Source of the DNA: a bacterium
Lineage (GTDB): Bacteria; Verrucomicrobiota; Verrucomicrobiia; Verrucomicrobiales; Akkermansiaceae
NCBI GenBank assembly: GCA_018222765.1
Contig: JAAEZT010000032.1
Location: 1 to 37,474, forward strand
Length of the DNA: 37,474 nt
Direction of reading: 5' to 3'
Part shown: positions 1-10,800 of the stretch, one piece after another
Numbering within the stretch: the stretch's first letter is position 1
Layout of the letters: each line of letters begins with the position of its first letter
The notes under the pieces: model-generated
What the model was told of the DNA's origin: nothing
Database searches by the model: none
Seen by the model: only the letters and a program-made list of their open reading frames with translations
Made by a program: the position numbers and the translations under genes

Positions 1-1483
1 CTCCAATGCCATTGTAGCCCAAAACATCGACCCAACTATTTGCCCCATCGAAAACAATCGATGCCGTCGATCCCCCGGGCACCGGTGCCGGATCAGAAGT
101 ATCAAATGTTGGCGTTCCCACAAAGGTCCCCACAAAGCCAGCCTCACCCTCTGCAATTAAACTTGTCCCCCCGATTTCACCCGGAGCCTCTCCGACCTTC
201 CAGTGAGCAATCAAACTCGGATCCTCCAAGATTACCACGGAAACGCTTACCTGACTTGTCACAGCACCTTGGGAGTTCGACGCGGTGAGGGTATAGGTCG
301 AATTCGCATTTACCGTGACAACGACACTTCCGGCCATCGCATCGACCGCTCCAACGCCGTTATCAATCTCTGCCGAGATGCCATTCGTCACTTCCCAGGA
401 GAGAGTCACCTCTCCACCTACCGGAACCTTCGAAACACTCGCAGTAAAGCTTTCCACCACCGCCGGCTCGTCGACCACGACGATCACTTCGAGCGATTCC
501 GTTCCCACCGGACCGGTTCCAGACAGAGTATAAGTCGTTGTTACGGTTGGGGAAACGGAAATCCCACCAAGGCAGTCTACCGTCTGAGGCAGAACATCAA
601 CCGGACCCGAACCGTCATCAAGAGTCAGCGAAGTCAATGCCGGAGACACCGACCAATTCAGATCTGTACTCATGCCAGAATCCAAATAAGTGAGCGCGCT
701 CGTAAAGTTCACCAAGGTGTCCGCATCAACAAGATACTCCTTGTAGTGGGTCCCCACCGCTGAATCAGCAATGTCACCGTCACCATTTAGGTCATCAAGA
801 CGCTTATCATAAATCGCAATCTCATCAATGAGCCCGTTGAAAAGCTGTGTGGTAAGAACTTTGTTTGCTCCAATAACCCAATTCCCGTTTGCCGCTTCCG
901 GAATATTGCTGCTGGTTCCAGCCGCTTCTCCATTGATGTAAAATCGAAACGTTGGATCAGCTCCTCCGGCGGCACTTTGATCGTAGGTCAATATGACATG
1001 ATCAAATCCATCCTCCGCGACCCTAACCCCCGAATTTGTGGTCGCTCCACCCGAGAAAGTCGTAAAAAAGCGACCGGCATTTACAACCAGATTACTACGA
1101 CCCGGCCCCAAAGTCCCGTCCTGGTTAGCCAGAATCACCATGTCCCCGGCGCCAACTTCTGCGCGAACGACCGCTTCAATTGTAAAATCTCCCACTGTTG
1201 GATCCAACAGGAGCGGAGTCACTATCGCGCCATCACGATTAAAGAGCGCTCCCGATCCAATCGCCGCAGGCTCACCCAGAACCGTCGTGCCAGCAGGAAC
1301 TGTATAGTCAATATCGAGGCCATTACCGCTGGAGTCAGCTAGGGTGGTCGCGCCGGGCGCTTCTTCAAATCGATAGTAAGCCAAGGGGCTATCCGCTACA
1401 ATGGCTCCAGGAAGATCAGCGAAAGCCGACGGCATCGCCGCAAGGCTCACTAGCTTTGTCGTGAAGAGTATCTGCTTGTTCAT
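1..1483 (-). CDS. LamG/Ig-like secreted surface protein, partial (3' end outside window)
   Basis: An open frame runs without a stop from an ATG at 1483 to the left edge, giving 494 visible codons. The first ~22 residues look like a Sec signal peptide (MNKQILFTTKLVSLAAMPSA then FADLPG). A LamG/concanavalin A-like domain follows at about residues 30-235, starting with an 'LAYYRFEE' strand and containing 'FYINGE' and 'NGLIDEIAIYDKRL', both typical of these folds. Next is a linker, then an Ig-like segment at about 330-410 ('VGGEVTLSWEVTNG', 'NSTYTLTASN'). A second LamG-like start ('LIAHWKVGE') lies near 430 and is cut by the edge. It begins 19 bases after the stop of the lamin-tail/CotH gene and is probably co-transcribed with it. 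The likely role is cell-surface or extracellular carbohydrate or protein binding; the ligand cannot be told. No Shine-Dalgarno sequence precedes the ATG. Confidence 0.8.
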   Translation of the reverse strand, partial: MNKQILFTTKLVSLAAMPSAFADLPGAIVADSPLAYYRFEEAPGATTLADSSGNGLDIDYTVPAGTTVLGEPAAIGSGALFNRDGAIVTPLLLDPTVGDFTIEAVVRAEVGAGDMVILANQDGTLGPGRSNLVVNAGRFFTTFSGGATTNSGVRVAEDGFDHVILTYDQSAAGGADPTFRFYINGEAAGTSSNIPEAANGNWVIGANKVLTTQLFNGLIDEIAIYDKRLDDLNGDGDIADSAVGTHYKEYLVDADTLVNFTSALTYLDSGMSTDLNWSVSPALTSLTLDDGSGPVDVLPQTVDCLGGISVSPTVTTTYTLSGTGPVGTESLEVIVVVDEPAVVESFTASVSKVPVGGEVTLSWEVTNGISAEIDNGVGAVDAMAGSVVVTVNANSTYTLTASNSQGAVTSQVSVSVVILEDPSLIAHWKVGEAPGEIGGTSLIAEGEAGFVGTFVGTPTFDTSDPAPVPGGSTASIVFDGANSWVDVLGYNGIG

Positions 1484-1502
1484 GTTGTGTTGGGGTTTGC
1501 GT

Positions 1503-4500
1503 TTATGGATTTTGGATCACCCGGATCCGTAAGAATTGCTGGTCTCGTGCCGAAGCTACAAAAGGACTTTCGAAAATAACATCCTCGGTGCCATCGGCAT
1601 TCGAAGTCGCATTGATGAGTAAAGCCTGCGTCGACCAATCGACAAGATCTGATGACACATCTACCGTCACCGCGATGTCCGGAGTCTTCTCCAGGCGTGA
1701 AAAATTTAAAGTCACCGACTCGCCGTCGATTCCTGCGCTAAAATCGCCATTCCCATCCTGCTTTTTCGGATCAATCCCGAAGGCATACTTCATCAAGTTG
1801 CTCACTCCGTCTCCGCTGGCATCGGCCAATGGACCGCTCACTGCAGGATCAGCCAACTCAGCCTCCGAGAAATACCCCCGACTCCAACTAGCGTAGTCGT
1901 TGCTATGCGGAAGCGGATTAGCTGCTCCGGGAGATCCTCCGGCATCACTGCTGAGCGCCCAGCTAAATTGACTATCCCACGACGACCAATCAGCATTTTC
2001 ATCAAGGACATCGAGGCTATACCCTCCGCTACGCGCCGGAGAAAACCAATCACCTTCATAGTCGAACGACAGAATGTTCTCTCCATTGGCATCGCGCAGC
2101 GTCAATTGCTCGCCTCCATTGTTGAGTGCTCCCGTATAGGTCCCAACAATCTTCAATCCCGGGAAATTCCCCGGATTGGCTACGATCAAACCATACTCTC
2201 CCGGAGCCAAGGAACCGCTCAGAATCGAGTCCACGCCATCCGTGAATTGCACCCCAGTCAGATCAAGCGGATTCGGCCCAATGTTGCGCACTTCGATAAA
2301 CTCAAATTCCTTTCCGCCCGTGGGCGCGAAATGGAATTCGGTGATCCGAAGGTATTGCTGTGCCAATGAGGAATTATCCGGCGTCGTGATTTGCGTAGAT
2401 ATTTCTCCATACGGATAATGCAATGAGATCGTCTCCCCACGCGCGGAGATCTGTCCATCGTAGTTGCCTTCAACATTTAATCCTTCACCTCCGGTCGGGC
2501 TCGCACTTCGAGACCGGAACACCGCAACCTTTGGACTGACGTATAAACTGCCTTGCGCCTCGATGATCGTACCGGGAGGAAAATCAAAATCCACTCCCCC
2601 CTCAAGTTTCCAACCACTTAAGTCGATGGCGGCGATACCCTGATTAACGATCTCAATATATTCCTCGTCCTGATTTCCAGAATCCGGAGTTCCCTCAACA
2701 TCTCCAAAGGTCAGGAACGGAGTCAAAGGTTCTGGCCCGGGCAAAAGCGCCGAACTCGTTTGCGGAGTTGGGTAAGTCCCTGAATTGGCCGCCAGATGAG
2801 TCACCGAGAGATGGGTCCGCCGAGGCGCGAGGTAATCACCCTCAAGAATTCCAAGCGCTTCGGCCAAAGTCTGCTGCTGCCCAAACTGCCCCCACTTATT
2901 CTTATCGAGCACGGCATCATTTCCAAGAGCCAGCTCCATGAGATCAATGCGGTCATTAATTTCACTCCCCAGGAGAACTTCATCGACCAAGGTCTGCAAG
3001 CGGCGACGGAACATGTCTTTGAAGCGATCATTCTCGAGCAGCTTATCGATCAACTTACTCCAACTTCGGTTCCCCGGCAGCTCCTGAATCCCAACAAAAG
3101 GATGACTTGGCGAAATAGGGGCGTTGCCATTTCGCCCACCCAAAACGTAATCCTCCGTGGCCCAAATCCCATCGTGTGCAATCGAGTCGTTGGTCATGTA
3201 GTGACTTCCAAAAGTTAGATCCACATCCCAGGGCATCTGGGTCCACTCACCACTTCCATCGCTGTCACGGTAAAGGTAGTAGTTCTTCCTCATGTTGTCG
3301 TTGTTCTGCGTGAGCACAGTCGCTGCGAGGTAATTGAGTTGTCGTGGAATATCGACGTTATCGAAAATGAAATTCTCCAACGCGGTGCCACTTTGATTCA
3401 TACCATTTACGAAAGCCACAAGATCGGCATTCGATTCATGAGTGCGGTTCTTCTTCTCCACCCCGCTTGTCCCGCTGGTCCCGCCATTGAACATCTTGTA
3501 GAGCGCGCCATCGTCATCGATCCCCCTCTCACGTCGAAGCAGCCTCTTGTCCACCTGCTCGGTGAAGGCCGCCACACTAAAGAAGGCCCCATTCTGCTGC
3601 ACCCTCATTAGAAAACACACCGAACCCGGAGAACCGGCGAGATCATATAAATCATAACTCAGCGGCTGGCGCACGTAGGCTTTATCAGTCCAGGTCGTGT
3701 TGAGATTAAACTCCTCAACTCGAACCGAATTCGGATCTTCATCCACCCGAAAATGGTGCCCTGTGTTAAAGTCCACCTTGTAACTCTTCTTCGAAAGCCC
3801 CGTAGAGGAAGCTCCCCGGATCCGACAATAGACATTATCATAAAACTCTCCCAGATAGAGCACCGATGCCCGCGTCCCGGTGCGGTTGTTGGCTCCCGAA
3901 GGATTCTGAATGAACCATTCCAGGACCGGGAGATTGGAATTCACCGCCGGATCTATCGCGGCTGTTCCATAATACTCAGGCGAGTTGAGCGGATCATGAT
4001 AGAGCGGATTTTTGGAAGTTAGCCCAGCCGTGTCACTCGACTCCACACGCCAACGAACCATCTCTCCATCCTGCAATCCCGCCAGGGAAATGTTCGCGGA
4101 ATAAACACCATCCCCTGCCACGTCATCCGGAGCCACTCCATTATCCAACATTTCCAGCGAGCTCTCCGCATCAAATTCCTGACGGTAGAAAAGATCTACG
4201 CGACTCACCGGATCCTGACTCGCTGTTACTGCAGCCGTCACTTTCAAAAACGACTGACCGGGAAGATCCGGGCGGTTGGGGTTTTCGGTAACATCACGAA
4301 TCACCGGGCCCAAGTCTTCCACCCCGCTGGCATTCGAAGCATTCGGAGTAGGTGGCGTCATGTAAACCAAAGCCGAACCGGCGGCTGGGCTAATTTGCGC
4401 CGACAACTCGCAGTCGAAAAGAAAATCAGAATTCCCCGCGCTCCGGTTCATGCCATGAACCGCGAGAATATTGGTTCCCGCTACCAGGTTTACTTGCGCC

Positions 4501-5405
4501 AAATTGATCGGAAAAGATTCCAGTGCGATTGCCAGCGTATCACTGTGCGAGCTATTCGCCGCCGCATTGTAATCCCACACTCCGTCCACCGGCGGGTTGG
4601 CCGAAGCAAGAAGCGGACTGCCATTAATCGAGATTCCAAAACCATCGTCGTAGCGGGCACTAAACAAGAGAGCCGAAACCTCTGAGGGATCATCAATTTG
4701 AAATGGCACACGAATATAGACCGTGGAATTCACGCCGTCCATCTCACCCTGAATATCGCCATCCAACCCGAAGAAAGAATCATATGGATCCGTCCCCGCT
4801 ACATCGGCATACCCTATGCCCATTTCCGCCGAATTCCACCCGCTGTCGTCAAAGGCGATTTCATTGTAAGGATCGGCCTCACCAAGATCTACCGAGGTAT
4901 CGGCGGGCACGTAATACTTCAGCGGCGAATCCGCGCCGACCAATGCCACCGTCGATCCACTCGGGCTTCCCTCACCATAGGACACATCAGGATACTGCTG
5001 GGGATACTCCGGAGAAAACGAAGACTCGATGGTCACACCGTCGGGTCGAACCAATCCCAGATACTCACCCGAGGCGGAAAGTTTGAAATCAGTGTGCAAT
5101 TCACCAACCGGATCGCTCCGGTCTTTTCCCGAGGCAAAGATCAACAATTCGTCCCCTGGAGACAAAGTGACATTAGGAATTTCCCATCGATTCGTCGAAG
5201 TGGCGCTGTCGGTGAGAAGCCAGCCGTCGAGATTCACCGGAGAGCCAGACACATTGGTCAACTCGATCCAGTCGGAGTTTTGTCCATCTTCATCAGTGAT
5301 GCCGGAAATGTTGGAGGCGAGGAATTCACTGATGACAACATCGGTCGCAGTGAGCCGGGCAACACCCAAAACACAAATAGAGAAAGTTAGAAAATTACGA
5401 TACAT
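1503..5405 (-). CDS. Giant secreted lamin-tail / CotH-kinase-like protein
   Basis: This 1300-residue protein begins with a short signal peptide (about residues 1-20, ending in LTA-TD). Domains read by eye: a lamin-tail domain (about 22-140, 'SDWIELTNVSGSPVNLDGWLLTD'-like); a jelly-roll/galactose-binding-like region (about 160-335); a CotH-like region (about 490-860) with 'YCRIRGASS..KKSYKVDF' and 'MPWDVDLTFG' near 725; and two more lamin-tail domains near 905-960 ('EEYIEIVNQG') and 1025-1090 ('FEFIEVRNIG'). A C-terminal segment near 1200 ('DGVSNLMKYAFGIDP') is common at the ends of verrucomicrobial surface proteins. CotH proteins of spore coats are atypical protein kinases; activity here is only inferred. 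It lies 104 bases downstream of the exported oxidoreductase gene and 19 bases before the LamG gene. It is probably extracellular or surface-anchored. Confidence 0.88.
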   Translation of the reverse strand: MYRNFLTFSICVLGVARLTATDVVISEFLASNISGITDEDGQNSDWIELTNVSGSPVNLDGWLLTDSATSTNRWEIPNVTLSPGDELLIFASGKDRSDPVGELHTDFKLSASGEYLGLVRPDGVTIESSFSPEYPQQYPDVSYGEGSPSGSTVALVGADSPLKYYVPADTSVDLGEADPYNEIAFDDSGWNSAEMGIGYADVAGTDPYDSFFGLDGDIQGEMDGVNSTVYIRVPFQIDDPSEVSALLFSARYDDGFGISINGSPLLASANPPVDGVWDYNAAANSSHSDTLAIALESFPINLAQVNLVAGTNILAVHGMNRSAGNSDFLFDCELSAQISPAAGSALVYMTPPTPNASNASGVEDLGPVIRDVTENPNRPDLPGQSFLKVTAAVTASQDPVSRVDLFYRQEFDAESSLEMLDNGVAPDDVAGDGVYSANISLAGLQDGEMVRWRVESSDTAGLTSKNPLYHDPLNSPEYYGTAAIDPAVNSNLPVLEWFIQNPSGANNRTGTRASVLYLGEFYDNVYCRIRGASSTGLSKKSYKVDFNTGHHFRVDEDPNSVRVEEFNLNTTWTDKAYVRQPLSYDLYDLAGSPGSVCFLMRVQQNGAFFSVAAFTEQVDKRLLRRERGIDDDGALYKMFNGGTSGTSGVEKKNRTHESNADLVAFVNGMNQSGTALENFIFDNVDIPRQLNYLAATVLTQNNDNMRKNYYLYRDSDGSGEWTQMPWDVDLTFGSHYMTNDSIAHDGIWATEDYVLGGRNGNAPISPSHPFVGIQELPGNRSWSKLIDKLLENDRFKDMFRRRLQTLVDEVLLGSEINDRIDLMELALGNDAVLDKNKWGQFGQQQTLAEALGILEGDYLAPRRTHLSVTHLAANSGTYPTPQTSSALLPGPEPLTPFLTFGDVEGTPDSGNQDEEYIEIVNQGIAAIDLSGWKLEGGVDFDFPPGTIIEAQGSLYVSPKVAVFRSRSASPTGGEGLNVEGNYDGQISARGETISLHYPYGEISTQITTPDNSSLAQQYLRITEFHFAPTGGKEFEFIEVRNIGPNPLDLTGVQFTDGVDSILSGSLAPGEYGLIVANPGNFPGLKIVGTYTGALNNGGEQLTLRDANGENILSFDYEGDWFSPARSGGYSLDVLDENADWSSWDSQFSWALSSDAGGSPGAANPLPHSNDYASWSRGYFSEAELADPAVSGPLADASGDGVSNLMKYAFGIDPKKQDGNGDFSAGIDGESVTLNFSRLEKTPDIAVTVDVSSDLVDWSTQALLINATSNADGTEDVIFESPFVASARDQQFLRIRVIQNP

Positions 5406-5509
5406 AGAGGCAAACCACGAATCAATCGCCAGTGCCTGACTTTAAATCCCCGATTTCCAATCAAAAAGAAGAAACACACCCCCTCTTTCACACATTAGCC
5501 CCGGGCCAA

Positions 5510-6472
5510 CTATTCTCCGGCCTTTTTGAGAATATCTGCGATTAGCACAGCCTTCCCATTTTGACGCTTGCTCTCGTCGGCTGCCTCCATGAAGGCGAAG
5601 AGTTCGATGGTTTCCTCGGCGGAGACGGGCGGCTTTCTGGTTTTGAAAAACTTGATCACTTCCGCAACGAGAGGCTGATAGCCGTCAAAAGATCCGACCT
5701 TGGCCTCGCCTTTTTCGCCTTGGGCAATTCCCGAGTATCCCTTCCCTTCTAAAAAGATTCCGGTGCGATTCCCCTTCCAGATTCCCGTCACCAAAATTTT
5801 CCCTTCTTCGGTCGTACTTCGAAGGACCGACTCGCAACCTCTCCCCATCACGGTAAACAACGCCTCACATCCATGCACGCCATACCAAAAGAGATCCGGG
5901 TGATGTTCTTCAATCTTCGCCGGACTGCTGGTCTGAGCTGAAAGCACTTTTCCGATCGCACCATTCCTTACCGCCTGGGTCGCTTTCCCATATCGTAGAG
6001 AGGATGACGAAAACACCGGAACCTTTGCTTCTTCAGCTAAACGAAAAATCTCCAGAACATCCTTCAAGGAACCAGCCATTGGCTTATCAAGGTATAGAAT
6101 CTTTCCAGCCGCGATCACCTTCCGGGCCTGTTCCAAATGAGGACGCCCATCGACCGACTCGATCATGACCGCTTCGACTTTGGTGCACAATTCCTCGATG
6201 GTATCGTAGATCACCACGCCATACTTATCCTGAAGCGTCTTGGTGTATCCATCGACCCGCGAGGCACTCGATTCGATATCGGGACTCCCACCTTTGAAAG
6301 CCGCGATCACCTTCGCTCCTGGCACGTGCCCTTTCGCCTTGGGATTGTTAATCGTCTCCGTGAACGCCACCACATGTGAAGTATCGAGACCAATCATTCC
6401 AATCCGGATGACTTCCGCTTTCGCCGAAATAACCATCCCCAAACACGCCAAAACTTTTCCAATTTTTTTCAT
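5510..6472 (-). CDS. Exported Gfo/Idh/MocA-like oxidoreductase
   Basis: This 320-residue protein has a Sec-type signal peptide with likely cleavage at AKA-EV (residues 19/20), followed at once by a Rossmann-like start 'VIRIGMIGLDTSH'. The family normally has GxGxxG here; this protein has G28-L-D-T-S-H33, so the dinucleotide loop is altered. The family's second motif, EKP, appears as D129-K130-P131 in 'LYLDKPMAG'. The rest ('EAVMIESVDGRPHLEQARKV' and so on) fits the Gfo/Idh/MocA fold. It is the last gene of a tight unit, starting 1 base after the transporter stop codon (ATG at 6472, transporter stop ends at 6474). Related exported members are common in planctomycetes and Verrucomicrobiota, but their reactions are mostly unknown. 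NAD(P) is scarce outside the cytoplasm, so a tightly bound cofactor or a non-redox role is possible. Substrate unknown. Confidence 0.85.
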   Translation of the reverse strand: MKKIGKVLACLGMVISAKAEVIRIGMIGLDTSHVVAFTETINNPKAKGHVPGAKVIAAFKGGSPDIESSASRVDGYTKTLQDKYGVVIYDTIEELCTKVEAVMIESVDGRPHLEQARKVIAAGKILYLDKPMAGSLKDVLEIFRLAEEAKVPVFSSSSLRYGKATQAVRNGAIGKVLSAQTSSPAKIEEHHPDLFWYGVHGCEALFTVMGRGCESVLRSTTEEGKILVTGIWKGNRTGIFLEGKGYSGIAQGEKGEAKVGSFDGYQPLVAEVIKFFKTRKPPVSAEETIELFAFMEAADESKRQNGKAVLIADILKKAGE

Positions 6473-6473
6473 C

Positions 6474-7724
6474 TTATAATCCTAATTTGTCTAACACTGC
6501 AATGGTCGTGCGGACAGCCAACGCCACCGCGACAACCAATCCCGCCCATCCTAAATTAATCATCCAGGCAGGAACCTTCCGCTCCCCTGTCAAATCAGGT
6601 CGCGTTCCGAGGTAAAGTAAAGCCGCAGCCAGAGCCGGAAGTCCCAAAACCGTGAGCGCCTGCGCAAAGGTAATCAAGTTCACCGTGCTCTTCGCATCAC
6701 TCAAATTCAACAAAGCCACCACCAGTCCGCTGAGCAAGGCCACCGTTGTTAGCCCCAGGGTCCAGCCTTCTCCTAACCGCGACCCTTTTCCGAGAGAATC
6801 GGAAAGCACCGTTCCACCGACGAGGGCATTCACCAAAAACGAGCTAAAGGCTCCTGCAAAAATTCCAAGACAAAAGACTACCTTGGCCCACGAACCAAAC
6901 AAAGGCTGTAACTGCATCGCCACGTCACCCACCCCACTCAATGCCACCGGCTCAGGACGACCGTAAAAGACGCGCGCCGCAGTCATCAGAATAATCGTCG
7001 AAAGAATTCCAACCACGCTGATACTCACCGCCGAATCGGTGACGCCTCGCCTGGCATCGAATAACTTCCAGCCCTTTTCTTTCACAAGGTAGGCTTGATA
7101 GAAGGCCCCTCCCACCGAAAAAGTCGTCGCCATCAAGCCCATTAAAACAAGGATTTCTGGAGCCTTCCCGGATTTCACCGGCACATAAGCTCGAGGGGAA
7201 AAATAAACAACGAAGAAGTTAATCAAGAAAGCCACCACCATTAATCCAATGAGCAACTTCATCAAGGTCTCAATTGAGCGATAGAGATGCCTCTTCCAGT
7301 AGAGGCAAAAAATCACCAGGGCATTAAACGAGATCAAGATGATCGCCGGAGTTGCACCCGACATCAGAGAATAATCCTCCGTCTCAAACAAAGGTGCGAG
7401 CCCCGAAACAATAGCGACATTGTTGGAATATTGAAAAATTGCCACAAGCCCGAAGAGAGTTACTCCAACAACCACCGCAACGGGCCGACCCAAGCGACGC
7501 GCAAGTTGATCACAGGGACTATCCTCGTAAATCACCCCGATCCGCCCTGCCAAGGCGACCATCGCAATCATTAACACCACCGCTAGCACGATGGCCGCGA
7601 TCCCGATATATCCAAACTGCGCTCCCACTTTCGAACTCGTCAGAATACTCCCGGGCCCCAGAACAATCGCCGCGACAATGATGGCCGGACCGAAGGAACT
7701 GAAGAGTTGTTTGAGCCGATTCAT
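6474..7724 (-). CDS. Nramp-like membrane transporter lacking canonical metal-site motifs
   Basis: This 416-residue protein has about 11 hydrophobic segments. The first segment matches the Nramp/SLC11 TM1 pattern in layout ('GPAIIVAAIVLGPGS...GAQFGY'), but the metal-binding DPGN motif is replaced by G23-P-G-S26. The helix corresponding to TM6 (near residue 205, 'MATTFSVGGAFYQAYLV') lacks the MPH motif whose Met and His line the metal site. It is therefore Nramp-like in fold but unlikely to bind Mn/Fe in the usual way; the substrate could be another cation or an organic solute. The gene sits between two Gfo/Idh/MocA genes: its ATG abuts the stop of the upstream one with no gap, and its stop is 1 base from the next ATG. 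That spacing strongly implies one transcript and linked function. Confidence 0.85.
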   Translation of the reverse strand: MNRLKQLFSSFGPAIIVAAIVLGPGSILTSSKVGAQFGYIGIAAIVLAVVLMIAMVALAGRIGVIYEDSPCDQLARRLGRPVAVVVGVTLFGLVAIFQYSNNVAIVSGLAPLFETEDYSLMSGATPAIILISFNALVIFCLYWKRHLYRSIETLMKLLIGLMVVAFLINFFVVYFSPRAYVPVKSGKAPEILVLMGLMATTFSVGGAFYQAYLVKEKGWKLFDARRGVTDSAVSISVVGILSTIILMTAARVFYGRPEPVALSGVGDVAMQLQPLFGSWAKVVFCLGIFAGAFSSFLVNALVGGTVLSDSLGKGSRLGEGWTLGLTTVALLSGLVVALLNLSDAKSTVNLITFAQALTVLGLPALAAALLYLGTRPDLTGERKVPAWMINLGWAGLVVAVALAVRTTIAVLDKLGL

Positions 7725-8858
7725 CTAGGAAGTCTGGTAAAAGTGTGCCCGGGCAAGCTCCCGATCCAGCGGAAGCTCAACCGGCTGACCTTTGGCCACC
7801 GAAAGCAAAATCGCCCAGCCCAATTCCGCGGTAGAGGCTGAATTCGCAAAACTCAAAAACGACTGCTCGCCCTTGCGCACGCAATCGATAAAGTGCTCCA
7901 CACAGGAACCGGTCTGATGCTCCATGACATCTCCGCTGTCAGGAGTCGTCGTCTCGTCGCCCCAGAAATGATCCGGCGAACGTCTCTCATCGAGCGGATA
8001 AACCCACTCCTTGCTCGTCTCGCTCTCGGACCAGTAGCGCACCTTGTGCGAGCGCTCGAGATAGCTGTCAAAAATGAAGCCGCCCTTCGTGCCATGAATG
8101 TTGTGATAGGCATCGTAACCATTCGCCTGATCGACATTCCCAAAACAAAGCCCGGTAGCTCCGTTGCTGAAGGTCACGTGGATATTATAAATCACGTCCG
8201 CCTCAAAAGCGCGCGTTTGCTCTCCGCTGGCAGTGGCATAAACCCGGGCTGGCATCGCGCCCTGGGCCGCCATGATATTCAACATCACACTGAGAGCGTG
8301 GATGATTCCCATTCCTATGGCATCGCCCATGATTTCACGGCTCAGCTTCCACACCTTGTCTTCCGCAATGTTAATCGGATGCCGGTAGTTCACCTGCAGC
8401 TGCGTGATCGTTCCAAAGGCGTCGCGTTTCACCATCTCTTGCAAGCGATACTCCATCGAATCGAAATTCATGAGGTAGTTGACGTAAGTGATCAACTCGG
8501 GATGCGCCCGGGCCAACTCAAGTTGAGTTTCGAAATCAGCAAAGGTCGTCGAGCAAGGCTTCTCACAAAAGACATGCTTTCCTGCTTCCAAAGCCGCGAT
8601 CGATTGCGGACCGTGCGAACTATTCGGGCTGCATAGAAAAACGCCGTCGATTTCCGGATTCGCCAGCATCGCCGCGTAATCCTCATAAAATGCCGATTCC
8701 GGCAACCCGATCTTCGCGAGCGCCTCGACACCATTCCCCCGAGACCGTTGATGCAAAGCCACCACCTCAGCCTCCGGGTGCTCCGTCAACCGCTGCATCA
8801 AGGTGGATCCCATCCACCCTGCTCCGACAAATCCAATTCGAGTAAGCCCGCTGCTCAT
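7725..8858 (-). CDS. Cytoplasmic Gfo/Idh/MocA family oxidoreductase
   Basis: An NAD(P)-dependent sugar or polyol dehydrogenase-type protein of 377 residues. The frame is open further upstream to 8975, but the ATG at 8858 places the Rossmann start at the usual distance ('RIGFVGAGWMG', with G12-A-G14-W-M-G17 as GxGxxG), so it was chosen. The E99-K100-P101 motif is intact in 'HVFCEKPCSTT', and the C-terminal half has the mixed sheet of the family ('YRHPINIAEDKVW', 'GMGIIHALSVMLNI'). No signal peptide is seen, so it should be cytoplasmic. It is the first gene of the three-gene unit and its stop codon directly abuts the transporter start. An intact cytoplasmic enzyme beside a transporter and an exported relative suggests uptake and oxidation of a small carbohydrate-like compound; this is inference. 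Confidence 0.88.
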   Translation of the reverse strand: MSSGLTRIGFVGAGWMGSTLMQRLTEHPEAEVVALHQRSRGNGVEALAKIGLPESAFYEDYAAMLANPEIDGVFLCSPNSSHGPQSIAALEAGKHVFCEKPCSTTFADFETQLELARAHPELITYVNYLMNFDSMEYRLQEMVKRDAFGTITQLQVNYRHPINIAEDKVWKLSREIMGDAIGMGIIHALSVMLNIMAAQGAMPARVYATASGEQTRAFEADVIYNIHVTFSNGATGLCFGNVDQANGYDAYHNIHGTKGGFIFDSYLERSHKVRYWSESETSKEWVYPLDERRSPDHFWGDETTTPDSGDVMEHQTGSCVEHFIDCVRKGEQSFLSFANSASTAELGWAILLSVAKGQPVELPLDRELARAHFYQTS

Positions 8859-9076
8859 ACGTGGAGCATTCTGAACGAGCGACCCCCAACGAAAAGAAAA
8901 CAAATTCTCCAAATTTTGAGCTCCGAACGGAACCTCCCAGAAAAACCATCGTAAACCCCGGAAACCATGAAGCAAAAAGCTCTCTCCACTGACTTCGTGG
9001 GCGCCGGATTTATGCCTTAAACCCTACTAACCCTCGCTCTTTTCGACCCTCACAATTGGCTTCTGAATTTTTCCAC

Positions 9077-9109
9077 AAAAAAAGCCGGACGGTTTCCCGT
9101 CCGGCTTTT
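9077..9109 (-). terminator. Rho-independent terminator of groL
   Basis: A 9-bp perfect GC-rich stem, GCCGGACGG (9084-9092) with CCGTCCGGC (9097-9105), has a 4-base loop. On the minus strand it is followed by seven T (A-run 9077-9083 on plus). It lies 24 bases beyond the groL stop codon. A 4-T run on the plus side could allow weak bidirectional use. Confidence 0.9.
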
Positions 9110-9132
9110 GAAGGTTGTTTGGAAGCAGCGAC

Positions 9133-10800
<1,668 letters not shown>

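Noticed and set aside
4698-5390. 230-codon frame opposite the CotH gene
   Set aside because: Overlaps fully a gene with clear domains; no family features.
5510-6472. Lipoprotein signal (Cys at residue 10)
   Set aside because: The hydrophobic stretch before the Cys is too short, and a better signal peptidase I site lies at AKA-EV.
8859-8975. 39-codon N-terminal extension of the cytoplasmic oxidoreductase
   Set aside because: It would put an unrelated stretch before the Rossmann start; the ATG at 8858 fits the family.
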